Part shown: piece after piece, positions 7,651 to 15,962 of the stretch
Position numbering within the stretch: the first letter of the stretch is position 1
Layout of the letters: every line of letters starts with the position of its first letter
Assembly: GCA_017469605.1 (NCBI GenBank)
Contig: JAFUGB010000085.1
Location: 1-29,571, forward strand
Direction: 5' to 3'
Source: Clostridia bacterium
Lineage (GTDB): Bacteria; Bacillota; Clostridia; Christensenellales; Aristaeellaceae
Length of the DNA: 29,571 nt
The notes under the pieces: model-generated
The model's input: only the letters and a program-made list of their open reading frames with translations
What the model was told of the DNA's origin: nothing
Database searches by the model: none
Program-made: the position numbers and the translations under genes

Positions 7651-8613
7651 TCAGTATCCCTTCCTCAGGTCCACCTGCCGGGCCAGCGGTTTGCCGGCGC
7701 AGTAATTTTCAAAATCCTCCAGGAACAGCTCCACGATGCGGTCCCTGGTATAGGGCAGGGTCATGTTGCCGGCCACGTGGGGGGCCATGAGCAGGTTGGG
7801 GCAATCCCAGAGGGGATCATCGGCGGGCACCGGTTCCTGTTCAAATACGTCCAGGGCGGCGCACAGCCGTCCGGCGCGGAGCTCCTTTTCCAGCGCTTGT
7901 TGATCGATCACCGTGCCGCGGCCCACGTTGACCACCAAGGCGCCGTCGGACAGCAGGTCCAGGCGGCGGGCATCCAGCATATGAAAGGTTTCAGCCGTGC
8001 CGGGCAGGGAGATGATCAGGATATCGGTCTGGGGCAAAACGCTGTCCAGCTGATCCTGGGGTATGGCCTGGTCAAACAGTTCCCGTGGATTCCTGCCGCT
8101 GCGGTTGACGCCGGTCAGCGATGCCGGCCCAAAGGCCCGCAGGCGAATGGCGCATTCCCGGCCGATATCGCCGGTGCCCAGCAGCGCGATCCGGCTGTTC
8201 TTGATGGAGCGCATCGGCAGATTGCGCACCCATTCCCGGCGGCGGACGATGGCGTTGTATTCGAGCTGGCGGCGCAACATTTCCAGCGTGATCATCACCA
8301 CGTGCTCAGCGATGGTGACGCCGTACGCCCCGGAGGAATTGGTCAGCACGGCATTGGGGGAGACAAAGGCATCTGCGCCCAGAAACTGGTTGACCCCCAC
8401 CGTGGGCGTGCACAGCCAGCGCAGGCGCGGGCTGTTTTTTGCCAGGGTGGCGGACTGGCCAAATACGATTTCTGCATCATTCAGGGCAGGCAGCGCGGCG
8501 ACATCACTGTTAAAAAATTGCACCTCAAAGCCGTGCTTTTCCGCGGCGGCGGCGATCCGCGCCCGATGGCTGTCCTCCAGGGCAGCGATGGCGACAACAA
8601 GTTTTTTGCTCAT
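7651..8613 (-). CDS. D-2-hydroxyacid dehydrogenase (NAD-dependent)
   Basis: A 320-residue member of the D-isomer 2-hydroxyacid dehydrogenase family (glycerate/hydroxypyruvate, phosphoglycerate and lactate dehydrogenases). The nucleotide-binding loop is GTGDIG at 146-151, and the catalytic Arg-Glu-His triad is R232 (NVGRGT), E260 (EQEP) and H279 (APHVAGN). Start at 8613 is chosen because AGGAGA lies 5 nt upstream; a longer frame to 8655 would run into the preceding gene without its own ribosome site. It lies 8 nt after the sigma-54 activator gene and shares its transcript. Glyoxylate, hydroxypyruvate or tartronate semialdehyde are plausible substrates given the nearby glycerate pathway, but the sequence does not fix this. 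Confidence 0.9.
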   Translation of the reverse strand: MSKKLVVAIAALEDSHRARIAAAAEKHGFEVQFFNSDVAALPALNDAEIVFGQSATLAKNSPRLRWLCTPTVGVNQFLGADAFVSPNAVLTNSSGAYGVTIAEHVVMITLEMLRRQLEYNAIVRRREWVRNLPMRSIKNSRIALLGTGDIGRECAIRLRAFGPASLTGVNRSGRNPRELFDQAIPQDQLDSVLPQTDILIISLPGTAETFHMLDARRLDLLSDGALVVNVGRGTVIDQQALEKELRAGRLCAALDVFEQEPVPADDPLWDCPNLLMAPHVAGNMTLPYTRDRIVELFLEDFENYCAGKPLARQVDLRKGY

Positions 8614-8621
8614 ATGTTCTC

Positions 8622-10535
8622 CTATTCCAAACCCAGCTCCTTGCATTTGCGCCACAGGGTGGTTTTGCTGATCCCCAGCATTTCCGCCGCTTCTTTGCGG
8701 CTTTTCGCACGGGACAGCACCTCCATGATCTGGCGTTTTTGCAGGGCGCTCAGGGTGGGATCGTCGTTGTTTTCAAGGACGGTGGGTTTTCGGTCGATCT
8801 GGCTCGCGGGCAGCACCATGGCCACGTCTGCACCAGTGATGAGTTCGCTTTCGCTCAGTACGGCCAGCTGCTCGCTGATGTTGCGGATTTCCCGGATGTT
8901 GCCGGGCCAGCGGTAGGCGGCCACGCGGGCGGCGGCCTCCGGGGACAGAGTGATTTGATCTTTGCCGAATTTGTGGGCGTAATAGGTCAGGTAGTGCTGC
9001 ATGATCAGTGCCATATCGCCGTCCCGCTCCCGCAGGGGCGGCAGCTGCACGCTGAGCACCTTGAGCCGGTAGTACAGATCCTCCCGGAACCGCCCCTGGC
9101 GGATCATATCCAGCAGATCGCGGTTGGTGGCGCAGATAATGCGCACGTTGATGGGGATCACCCGGTTTGCGCCTACGCGGCGCACCTCGCGCTCCTGGAT
9201 CACGCGCAGCAGGCGGCTTTGCAGGGCCAGCGGGATCTCGCTCACCTCGTCCAGAAAGATGGTGCCCTCGTGGGCGGCTTCAAAAAGGCCCTCCTTGCCT
9301 GTTTTGCTGGCGCCGGTAAAGGCACCGCCCTCATAGCCGAACAGCTCGCTTTCCATCAGGTTCTCCGGGATGGCGGCGCAGTTGACCGCCACAAAGGGGC
9401 CGTGGGCGCGGTCGCTTTCGTTGTGGATGGACTGGGCGAACAGCTCCTTGCCTGTGCCTGTTTCGCCCATCAAAAGAATGTTGCTGTCCACCCGGGCAAA
9501 GCGCCGGGCCTGATAGATGGCCGTATGGATGGCCGGGCTTTCGCCCAGGATGTCGTCAAAGTGATACCGGGCTACATGGCCGCTCACCCGCAGCCGGTCC
9601 CGCAGGCGGCTTTCGGCGTTGGTGATGCTCTGGGCGGCCTGGAAGGTGACCAGTGTGCCCAGGCGTTTGCCATCATGGTTCATGATGGCGCAGTTGAGCA
9701 CGCAGTTATTGCCGTTAATGCGCACGATCTCGTTGGTGTAGCTTTGGTTGCCCAGCAGAATGGCGCTGAGCCGTCCCTCGGGCAGCGCCCGCTGCACCGG
9801 CTGGCCGATATAGTCCTCAGCTTTGCGGCCCAGCAGCTCTGCGGCGGCAGGGTTGAAGGTGCGGATCATGTTATCCTTGTCCACAGCGATGATGCCCTCA
9901 AACATGTGTTCCACCGCGGCGCGGAATATGAGGCTGTTCTGCTTTTCCACCTGGCTAACGCCCGCGCAGCGCATGGCTTCGATGATGGCCAGGAATACCG
10001 ATTCCACCGAGGAATAGATGAGCCCCGCGGGGATACCGTGCTTTTCACAGTAATCGCAGGTACGGTGCCCGGCCAGGATCAGCCGGCAGCCGTCGGCCAC
10101 TGCCCGCTCCATGCCGTCTATCAGATCGCGGATATTGACGCTGGCCGTGGGATAGGGCTTCACCGTTACAGGGAATTCCTTCTTCATAAAATAGACGCTG
10201 CGGATGGTGTTGATGGTGCCCACCACGCCGATGGGCATCTTGCCGTGTTTGGACAGGGCCAGGCGGATGGAGGCCGCCATATCGCTGCTGGTGATGGGGA
10301 TCTCCACCACGGGCGTGAGCACGTTGCGGGCCTTGAGGCCGGCCGCCGTGCCGCCCCGAGACACGATCACATCGGCATCGTAATGCCGAGACACAACCAC
10401 ATCCGGCTGCAGCTCGCAGTCCACCGTATACTGCATGTCCGGCCTTTTGCCAAACAGCTTTTCATACAGCGCCCACGCCTCATGGACCACCTTGACCAAA
10501 GCGGGGTCGGGCATGATGAAGGCAATATGGATCAT
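8622..10535 (-). CDS. Sigma-54-dependent activator, PrpR_N-PAS-AAA+-Fis
   Basis: A 637-residue enhancer-binding protein. Residues 1-190 match the PrpR_N sensory domain of propionate-catabolism activators (VSRGGTA near 60, a typical PrpR_N motif). A PAS domain spans about 200-300 (FEGIIAVDKDN, then FNPAAAELLGR). The AAA+ core at about 325-555 has Walker A GETGTGKE (357-364), the sigma-54 contact GAFTGA (404-409) and Walker B around 424-434. A Fis-type helix-turn-helix ends the protein (KEAAEMLGISKTTLWRKCKEL). The ATG at 10535 is preferred over a TTG two codons earlier because the run of Gs lies 6 nt before it. It is expressed with the hydroxyacid dehydrogenase. The intact GAFTGA means it should act on the -24/-12 promoters found upstream of tctC and tctB. 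The ligand is unknown; a small di- or hydroxy-acid fits the domain family. Confidence 0.93.
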   Translation of the reverse strand: MIHIAFIMPDPALVKVVHEAWALYEKLFGKRPDMQYTVDCELQPDVVVSRHYDADVIVSRGGTAAGLKARNVLTPVVEIPITSSDMAASIRLALSKHGKMPIGVVGTINTIRSVYFMKKEFPVTVKPYPTASVNIRDLIDGMERAVADGCRLILAGHRTCDYCEKHGIPAGLIYSSVESVFLAIIEAMRCAGVSQVEKQNSLIFRAAVEHMFEGIIAVDKDNMIRTFNPAAAELLGRKAEDYIGQPVQRALPEGRLSAILLGNQSYTNEIVRINGNNCVLNCAIMNHDGKRLGTLVTFQAAQSITNAESRLRDRLRVSGHVARYHFDDILGESPAIHTAIYQARRFARVDSNILLMGETGTGKELFAQSIHNESDRAHGPFVAVNCAAIPENLMESELFGYEGGAFTGASKTGKEGLFEAAHEGTIFLDEVSEIPLALQSRLLRVIQEREVRRVGANRVIPINVRIICATNRDLLDMIRQGRFREDLYYRLKVLSVQLPPLRERDGDMALIMQHYLTYYAHKFGKDQITLSPEAAARVAAYRWPGNIREIRNISEQLAVLSESELITGADVAMVLPASQIDRKPTVLENNDDPTLSALQKRQIMEVLSRAKSRKEAAEMLGISKTTLWRKCKELGLE

Positions 10536-10559
10536 ATTCAACCCCCCGTTTCACCTCCC

Positions 10560-10588
10560 ATTGTACCAAGGTTCATGGTGTGTTTCAA
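10560..10588 (-). promoter_or_regulatory. Sigma-70 promoter of the sigma-54 activator gene
   Basis: Minus strand: TTGAAA (10588-10583), 17-nt spacer, TACAAT (10565-10560). Predicted start near 10553 gives a very short leader of about 18 nt before the ATG at 10535, consistent with the G-rich run serving as ribosome site. Confidence 0.65.
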
Positions 10589-10596
10589 GATAAATT

Positions 10597-10830
10597 CTAA
10601 TGTATAATTTCGGACAACTGATTCGTTGCGCGCTGCTTTTCCCATATCGTGTCGGCGTCCCGCAGCACCAGTCGTTCTGCTTTACTCACCTGATATAAGT
10701 CCGGCTTTCCGGAGACAATCATCTCCGCGCCCGGATGAAAATAATCGACTGGGTAAGAGTGCTCCCCTGAATGGAGAAAGCCGCTGTTCAAAAGCGGCAG
10801 CCCGTTTACAGCAGCCAGATGCTCAATAAT
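10597..10830 (-). pseudogene. Unrecognised open frame, probable gene remnant
   Basis: An open frame of 77 codons between an in-frame TGA at 10831-10833 and a stop at 10597, with protein-like composition (SYPVDYFHPGAE, VSKAERLVLRDAD). It has no ATG near the front; the only start candidate is a TTG at 10791 without a clear ribosome site, and the frame enters the end of the neighbouring secreted-protein gene. This suggests a 3' fragment of an older gene. I do not recognise the parent family. The rest of the 10536-10822 gap holds the activator promoter. Confidence 0.25.
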
Positions 10831-11374
10831 TCAATGTGAAGGTTTCCAGAATGCTCTCAAACAGTTCGATCTCCTCCTGTGTCACATTGGAATTGATCGT
10901 GCCATCCTCGTTGAGCAGATAGAAATAAAAACCGTAAGCGTAGGCGTTTACCATGATCTCCCCGTACAGGTAGGTGCCGGAGACATTGGTGCCGCGGATG
11001 ATCACGCCGGGGAACTGGCCTGCGTAAACTGTATCGATCAGTTCTGGATTTTCGTCCTTGAGATCATCCATGATGAACTCGATATAATCATCCCAGGTGT
11101 TATTAGAAGCGGCCCACAGCGAATCCTGAGACCAGTCCCCGTAAAAAAAGAGGGTAGACTGCAGCAGCATGCTTTCATCGGGGGAATATGTGAAGCCCAG
11201 GTCGATGGCGCCCCAATAATCCTGCACCGAAGAGAGGTCGATGATCCAGTCGCCGGGGATATATATCTTGAAGTATTCGTTTTCAAAGGGCTGCACGATC
11301 TTCGCCGCGGAGGCGACGCCCGCCGCGGAGAGGAGCAGGATCAGGGACAAGATCAGCGCAAAAAAACGTTTCAT
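10823..11374 (-). CDS. Small secreted protein of unknown function
   Basis: A 183-residue protein with a clear signal peptide (MKRFFALILSLILLLSAAG, cleavage probably after ASA near residue 23) and no lipobox cysteine. The mature part is acidic and rich in aromatic residues (FENEYFKIYIPGDW, then FYFYLLNEDG) and reads like a single small beta-rich domain; ten or more Tyr/Phe residues lie in the last 50. The start has a good AAGGAGG 9 nt upstream. It is the last intact gene of a run of secreted proteins on this strand. The family is not recognised; the general shape recalls PsbP/DUF1795-like stress or adhesion proteins, but that is weak. Confidence 0.75.
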   Translation of the reverse strand: MKRFFALILSLILLLSAAGVASAAKIVQPFENEYFKIYIPGDWIIDLSSVQDYWGAIDLGFTYSPDESMLLQSTLFFYGDWSQDSLWAASNNTWDDYIEFIMDDLKDENPELIDTVYAGQFPGVIIRGTNVSGTYLYGEIMVNAYAYGFYFYLLNEDGTINSNVTQEEIELFESILETFTLNY

Positions 11375-11420
11375 GAGCCTTCCCTCCTTGTTGTTTTCAG
11401 GAATCTTTGGCGCGTTATAC

Positions 11421-11470
11421 CGGAAAATGCCACGCAGGGCTGAAAGTAACCGAGCGTGGCACTTTTTCCG
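11421..11470. terminator. Hairpin with A/T flanks, possible bidirectional terminator
   Basis: Arms CGGAAAATGCCACGC (11421-11435) and GCGTGGCACTTTTTCCG (11454-11470) pair with one small bulge. It lies between the mannonate-dehydratase-like gene and the small secreted protein; the T tract is better on the plus strand. Confidence 0.45.
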
Positions 11471-11481
11471 AGCAATCCTCC

Positions 11482-11518
11482 GGGCGGGGCGGGGAAAGGT
11501 TTAACCCCGCCACCGCCC
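11482..11518 (-). terminator. GC-rich stem-loop after the mannonate dehydratase-like gene
   Basis: GGGCGG and GCGGGG pair with CCCCGC and CCGCCC around a loop of about 10 nt. It is 53 nt beyond the stop at 11571. There is no U tract on the minus strand, so it may protect the 3' end rather than terminate by itself. Confidence 0.4.
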
Positions 11519-11570
11519 TTTATGATCTGTCTCGATCAATCGCGAAAAGACGTTCATTGGATAGAGAAAC

Positions 11571-12848
11571 TTATTGCGCGGCAACTTCCTTGAGCACCTG
11601 CGCGCGGGCAGCGTAGATCAGGCCCTGGATCCAGGCGTCGCTGGTGGCGCGGTTGGTGCTGGAGCCCAGCAGCTCGCTGTTCACGCTGCGATGGGTGTGG
11701 TCGCAGAAGATGGGGCCGTTGTAGCCGCTGCGGACAAACTGCAGCATCAGCTCATACATATCGGCATAGCCGTCTTCAGCCAGGGTTTCCTCGAAGTAAC
11801 CGGAATAATCCTCGTTCAAAGGAGCGGACACATTGCGGAAGTGCACTTCAAACACCTTGCCGCCGCGCACGAATTCATCGATGTCGCCCAGCATGTCGTC
11901 GGTGAAGAGCAGGCCGCCCTCAGTCCAGCAGCCGGTGCACAGCTTCATGCCCAGGTAGGGGCTGTCATTAGCCAGATCGAAGGCACGGCGATAGTCGTCG
12001 GCGCTCATGATCAGGGAGCCAACGCCGCCCAGGTAGGGAACGGGAGGATCATTGGGATGCAGGGCCATGCGTACACCGGTCTCTTCGCACACGGGCAGCA
12101 CGCGCTCCAGGAAATCGCCAAAGGTCTTCCACATTTCCTCACGGCTGTAGTAACGGTCGTTCTTCAGCTCCATCGGATCAATGCCTTCCATGTTGGTGGC
12201 GCCGGCGTTGGCACCATGGATCATCTTGGGCGTGTCGCCGGAGCGGCTGATGCCGTTGGGCTGCCAGGCGATGGCCACGGTCTTGATACCAACCTGCTGC
12301 ATTAGACGGAGATAGTCATTGAACAGTTCAATCTCTTCTTCCCAGCCTTCCAGCTGCAGGTGAATGATGGTGTCCTTCTGATACTTGCCATAGCTGGCCA
12401 GCAGGATCTCAAAGCCGCCGTTCTCAAAATTGCGCAGGCGCTCCACCACGGGATACAGGGCTTCATAGGTCAGCTCGTCGGCGCTGATGGAAAGCTCGCA
12501 GGCGTTGATACCCATCTGTTTCCACATTTTCAGCTGATCGTCAGAGGTCTTGGAGTTCACGCCGCAGATGATCTGGGGCTTGGCCACAGGATTGGTCTTG
12601 GAGGTGTTCAGGGGAATGGCGGAATAGGCCACGCCGAAGGTGGTGTTGGCGGCCACCTGCTCGGCGGGGGTCACGGTGCTGGCTTTATCCAGCAGCCTGT
12701 TGGGCTCGATCATGATGGCGTCGTAGATGGGGTCTTCGCCCAGCACGTGGACGGCTTCTTCCTCCACCTGCTCGGTCTGTTCAGCGATGACAACGAAGGT
12801 ACCCAACACCATCATCGTGGCAAGCAGCAAAGCGATCAATTTCTTCAT
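11571..12848 (-). CDS. Exported mannonate dehydratase-like (UxuA family) protein
   Basis: A 425-residue protein whose body matches D-mannonate dehydratase (UxuA), a TIM-barrel enzyme converting mannonate to 2-keto-3-deoxygluconate. The core is the UxuA signature ALHPNDPPVPYLGGVG followed by the CTGCWTEGG segment, then VFEVHFRNV, all with metal-binding His/Cys/Asp/Glu positions. Unlike the normal cytoplasmic enzyme, it begins with a signal peptide (MKKLIALLLATMMVLGTFVV, cut probably after IA near 22) and an acidic linker (EQTEQVEEEAV) before the barrel. Start has GGAGAAGG upstream. It lies among other secreted genes. Either a cell-surface dehydratase or isomerase, or a sugar-acid-binding protein evolved from UxuA; catalytic competence cannot be read from the sequence. 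Confidence 0.8.
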   Translation of the reverse strand: MKKLIALLLATMMVLGTFVVIAEQTEQVEEEAVHVLGEDPIYDAIMIEPNRLLDKASTVTPAEQVAANTTFGVAYSAIPLNTSKTNPVAKPQIICGVNSKTSDDQLKMWKQMGINACELSISADELTYEALYPVVERLRNFENGGFEILLASYGKYQKDTIIHLQLEGWEEEIELFNDYLRLMQQVGIKTVAIAWQPNGISRSGDTPKMIHGANAGATNMEGIDPMELKNDRYYSREEMWKTFGDFLERVLPVCEETGVRMALHPNDPPVPYLGGVGSLIMSADDYRRAFDLANDSPYLGMKLCTGCWTEGGLLFTDDMLGDIDEFVRGGKVFEVHFRNVSAPLNEDYSGYFEETLAEDGYADMYELMLQFVRSGYNGPIFCDHTHRSVNSELLGSSTNRATSDAWIQGLIYAARAQVLKEVAAQ

Positions 12849-13003
12849 GGTTCCTTCTCCTTTTCATGGCTTGAAGTCGTGAGGGAAACTGGTTTCGTTT
12901 GCTTTTTAAGCGATGCCGCTTTATTATTCCAGGGATGCGCCAGGCGCCGCAGCGCATCCTGCCGCAATGCAAAATATCATCTGCAATTCACGGCGTTTTC
13001 CTG

Positions 13004-13112
13004 TATAATAATTAGGTCATACGCTTTTGCACAAGGAGCGCGAGCCCTCTTTCCGTGTATATCCGCCGTTTGCCCCGGCGGGTATGCGTTCAGCGGAAAG
13101 AGTTTCTGTTTT
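13004..13112 (+). ncRNA. Candidate short transcript A (TATAAT to hairpin plus T-rich end)
   Basis: In the 316-nt gap ahead of the mannonate-dehydratase-like gene (12849-13164), the plus strand shows TATAAT at 13004-13009, then 37 nt, then a hairpin with 9-bp perfect arms CTCTTTCCG (13047-13055) and CGGAAAGAG (13094-13102) followed by TTTCTGTTTT. No coding frame is evident. A similar arrangement is at 15963-16098. The -35 is poor (CTGCAA). It may be a short RNA, or just a 3' structure of an ancestral tctC copy seen from the other side. Confidence 0.25.
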
Positions 13113-13164
13113 CCCCCGGAGGGGAGACACGCCTGTCATGGGGCGTGCCCTGTCGGTTTGTGAC

Positions 13165-13332
13165 CCTTCATGTAGGCGACCATGGAATCCACGTCATTGA
13201 AGTTCCTGTTTTCGGCATTGATCAGGAAGGCGGTGGAATAACCCATGAAGGGCATACCGGCCAGCTTGAAATCATTCACGATGTTGAAGTCATACATGTT
13301 CATCAGCTCGTTGGTGATACCGCCGTTATGAT
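13165..13332 (-). pseudogene. Relic of a tctC-type solute-binding protein gene
   Basis: 168 bp align without gaps to 16662-16829, inside the intact tctC, with 14 mismatches by my hand count (about 92% identity). Same orientation and still open in the tctC reading frame (contains NVDSMVAYMK-like FNDVDSMVAYMK and FKLAGMPFMGYS). Both ends are abrupt: the upper end stops 5 nt before the stop codon of the His/Cys-rich secreted gene, and the lower end passes into non-tctC sequence. No start or stop codon of its own, so it is an internal fragment left by deletion of a second tctC copy. Confidence 0.85.
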
Positions 13333-13337
13333 TGTTG

Positions 13338-13940
13338 TCAGTTTGTGGTAACGATCAGATACAGCGCGGGCGTCTTTGTGGTAAAGGACAGCACGCCGTC
13401 CTCCCACGCCGATTCCATTTCGATCTGCCGCTCGGGGTTCTGCACGGAGTCGTCCCCGGCGGCAGGGGTGATGCGGATCAGCTGATAGTTTTCAGGCAGC
13501 TCCACATCCAGGGGCAGGGATACGGTGCTCACATCCTTCCAGGTCGCCAACGCGCCGTTGTGCACATAAGCCACGGTGAAGGCATAGACCACGTTTTCTG
13601 CATCGGCATAGGGGGTTTCCATGCCGCGGGCTACAAAGATGCCCCGCTGCGTGCTGGGCTCAGCTTTTTGGGATACGGCTTCAGCGCCTTCGATAAGCGG
13701 GAATACGCCATCCCGGTATTGGCCGCACATGGCGCATACGGCGGAACCGCTGATCGTGCCGGTGCTGAAGGTATGGTGACGGACGGTAAGGGTGTCCCCA
13801 TCTTCTGCGCATTCTGCGGTATGACCGCCATCGGAAGGCAGCCATTCTCCCCAAACATGCTCATGCGCTCCCTCGGCGGCGGCAAATGCCAAAGTCCCCA
13901 GCAGGCAAAGCGCCAGCAGGATACCCAGCAGCTTTTTCAT
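13338..13940 (-). CDS. Secreted His/Cys-motif protein of unknown function
   Basis: A 200-residue protein with a signal peptide (MKKLLGILLALCLLGTLAFA, cleavage near AAAEG at residue 23). The first mature segment carries an HEHVWGEW...GHTAEC...HH...CAMCG pattern typical of short His/Cys surface modules in gut Firmicutes, with the CxxC and histidines suggesting metal binding. The second half (about 95-200) looks like a beta-sandwich (PLDVELPENYQLIRI, then ESAWEDGVLSFTT). Start ATG at 13940 has GGGAGG 9 nt upstream. It follows the esterase gene after a 70-nt gap containing a strong hairpin. Function unknown. Confidence 0.75.
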   Translation of the reverse strand: MKKLLGILLALCLLGTLAFAAAEGAHEHVWGEWLPSDGGHTAECAEDGDTLTVRHHTFSTGTISGSAVCAMCGQYRDGVFPLIEGAEAVSQKAEPSTQRGIFVARGMETPYADAENVVYAFTVAYVHNGALATWKDVSTVSLPLDVELPENYQLIRITPAAGDDSVQNPERQIEMESAWEDGVLSFTTKTPALYLIVTTN

Positions 13941-13960
13941 TGCAGAAACCTCCCTTGTAT

Positions 13961-13993
13961 CTGCCCGCCGCAGAGCATTTCCGCGGCGGGCAG
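13961..13993 (-). terminator. 11-bp perfect GC hairpin after the esterase gene
   Basis: CTGCCCGCCGC (13961-13971) and GCGGCGGGCAG (13983-13993) with an 11-nt loop, 17 nt past the stop of the esterase gene and 20 nt before the next ATG. No U tract; it may attenuate or stabilise rather than terminate. Confidence 0.4.
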
Positions 13994-14010
13994 TGATCTC
14001 CGTGATGGAA

Positions 14011-15849
14011 TCAGTTGAGTTCGACCAGGGTGTTCATGTAGTACAGATTGCCGTCGGCGTCCTTATGATAGGTGGCGAAGAACTCGTCCCAGATCATATA
14101 GGCCTCAGAGGGCAGGTAAGCATGGGTCTTGCCAATCACATCCACCATACGGAACATGGGCACACCGGAAGTCGTCTTGAATACGTAATTCCGGAACACG
14201 CCAGCCACGTAGCTGCAATTGTCGCTGTTGCCCCAGGAGAAGTCATCCCAGGTCTTGGTGGTGTTGTAGCGAGCCGTCCAGTAATCGCACAGCGCCTTGG
14301 AGCCAGTGCCATTGCTGCCAGCCAGGCCGCCGCCATCCTTGGTACCCTTCATGCACAGCACGGGGATGGGGTTTTCCAGAACCACAGCGCCCTCCGCGGG
14401 AGCGCCGCCAGCAGACACGGGAGCAGCAGCGGTGAAGATATCACTCAGGAAGTAAGCGCAAGCGCAGGACATGGCGCCGCCGGAGGACTGGCCAGTGGCA
14501 TAGACGCGGCCAGCATCCACATTGTAGTTTTCCTTCACCCAATCCACCAGCCAGCGGACAAAGATGCGGTCATCGGGACGGCCCTCGGAGGCTCCGCCGG
14601 TATTCCACATGGCGCGGAACAGCTCATTGGTGGTCATGTCGGATACGTTGCGGATGCTCAGGGTGTGCGAACCAGTGGGGCACACCAGGATGCAGCCACG
14701 ATCATTGGCGGTCTTCACCCAGCCAGTGCGGCCAGCGATTTCATTGCCAGTGCCGCCAGCGCCATGGAAGTCAAACACAACGGGAGCGGGTTCATCGGGG
14801 TTCACAGAATCGGGCACATACACGAACCATTCGCGGTTGTACAGGTCGGAACCATCCTCAGCAAAGCCGCCGGGAACCTTGGCTTCAAACTTGACAAAGC
14901 CCAGCTTGTCGATATCAGCGGTAGCGCGCAGAGCGCCATTGCCCATACCAGGATAACGATAGTAATTGCCCAGGAAGTCGTTATACACATTGTTGATGGT
15001 ATCGGCTTCATAGTACTTTTCGATGGGAGCGGTGGCATAGAGCACCTTGGCCACGGGCTCATTATCCATGGATTCCTTATTAACCCAGGGAGCGGGGATA
15101 TACACTTCATCCGCATACGCGCAGGAATACTGCACATCCTCGGTGGCGTTAGCAGCCTTGTAATAATCGATCAGCTTCTGGACAGCCTCAGTCTTTTCTT
15201 CGGCCACCAGGAAGATGGGCATGGGAACTTCGGACAGCATCTTGTCTTCTTCCCTGGAAACAGTCTGCTGCAGCTGGGCGATGAATTCATCCTCCACGCC
15301 AGTCACACCGATGCAGGCCACGGAAGCCCACTGATTGGGGTTGGCCATGGCATGCTTGAGCAGCACATCAGCAGCGTTGCCATAAGCGATGGCATAGAAG
15401 CTGGCAGAGAAGGAAACGAAGAAGGGACGGTAGCTTACGTCATCGCGCAGAGCGGACAGATATTCCATTTCTTTTTCAATGGTGTCCCATTCGCCCTGTT
15501 CTTCGGCGGTTTCAGCCAGCACGGCGTGGAATACATACTTGTCGCAGGCATCCTTCCAGCCGCTGTTTACAAAGAATTCCCAGGTATCCTGCCCGGCGGG
15601 CACCATGATGAACACGGTGGGCTGATTGTAAACGGTGTTTTCGGGAATGTAGAACTTGGCGGTGCGGTAATTGCCCTCGGATACATAGCAATCGTAATTG
15701 TAATAGCCGTGCAGGACCTGTCCATAATAATCGTCGTAATCGATGAACATATCCTCGGCGTCGGGCAGCTCCTGAGCCTCCATGGCCAGTGCGGAAGCGC
15801 AGGAAAGAAGCATCATCAGAGACAGCAGCAGAGAAATGATGCGTTTCAT
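14011..15849 (-). CDS. Secreted two-domain esterase, PHB depolymerase/feruloyl esterase type
   Basis: A 612-residue protein with a signal peptide (MKRIISLLLSLMMLLSCASALA). The C-terminal half (about 330-612) is an alpha/beta-hydrolase of the PHB depolymerase/LpqC-like esterase family: oxyanion region FDFHGAGGTGNE, nucleophile elbow GQSSGGAMS, and likely catalytic His in GKTHAYLP. The N-terminal half (about 30-320) also reads as an alpha/beta-hydrolase-like domain (VFIMVPAGQDTWEF), but its elbow position is SFSASFYAIAYG instead of GxSxG, so it is probably inactive. Start at 15849 follows GGAGGAG; an upstream TTG frame is part of that ribosome site. It probably removes ester groups (acetyl or feruloyl) from plant polysaccharide outside the cell; substrate is inferred. 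Confidence 0.8.
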   Translation of the reverse strand: MKRIISLLLSLMMLLSCASALAMEAQELPDAEDMFIDYDDYYGQVLHGYYNYDCYVSEGNYRTAKFYIPENTVYNQPTVFIMVPAGQDTWEFFVNSGWKDACDKYVFHAVLAETAEEQGEWDTIEKEMEYLSALRDDVSYRPFFVSFSASFYAIAYGNAADVLLKHAMANPNQWASVACIGVTGVEDEFIAQLQQTVSREEDKMLSEVPMPIFLVAEEKTEAVQKLIDYYKAANATEDVQYSCAYADEVYIPAPWVNKESMDNEPVAKVLYATAPIEKYYEADTINNVYNDFLGNYYRYPGMGNGALRATADIDKLGFVKFEAKVPGGFAEDGSDLYNREWFVYVPDSVNPDEPAPVVFDFHGAGGTGNEIAGRTGWVKTANDRGCILVCPTGSHTLSIRNVSDMTTNELFRAMWNTGGASEGRPDDRIFVRWLVDWVKENYNVDAGRVYATGQSSGGAMSCACAYFLSDIFTAAAPVSAGGAPAEGAVVLENPIPVLCMKGTKDGGGLAGSNGTGSKALCDYWTARYNTTKTWDDFSWGNSDNCSYVAGVFRNYVFKTTSGVPMFRMVDVIGKTHAYLPSEAYMIWDEFFATYHKDADGNLYYMNTLVELN

Positions 15850-15962
15850 TGTTTTCTCCTCCAATTGTTATTTGCATAACCCTTGGACGGCATTTTCTAT
15901 ACGTTTCAAGCCATATCAGCGGCATTTTGGCGCGCGGGCGTCAGGCGGCGCAAAAGTTATGC

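Noticed and set aside
8614..8655. Longer N-terminus for the 2-hydroxyacid dehydrogenase
   Set aside because: The extra residues overlap the activator gene and have no ribosome site; the family starts at the MSKK methionine.
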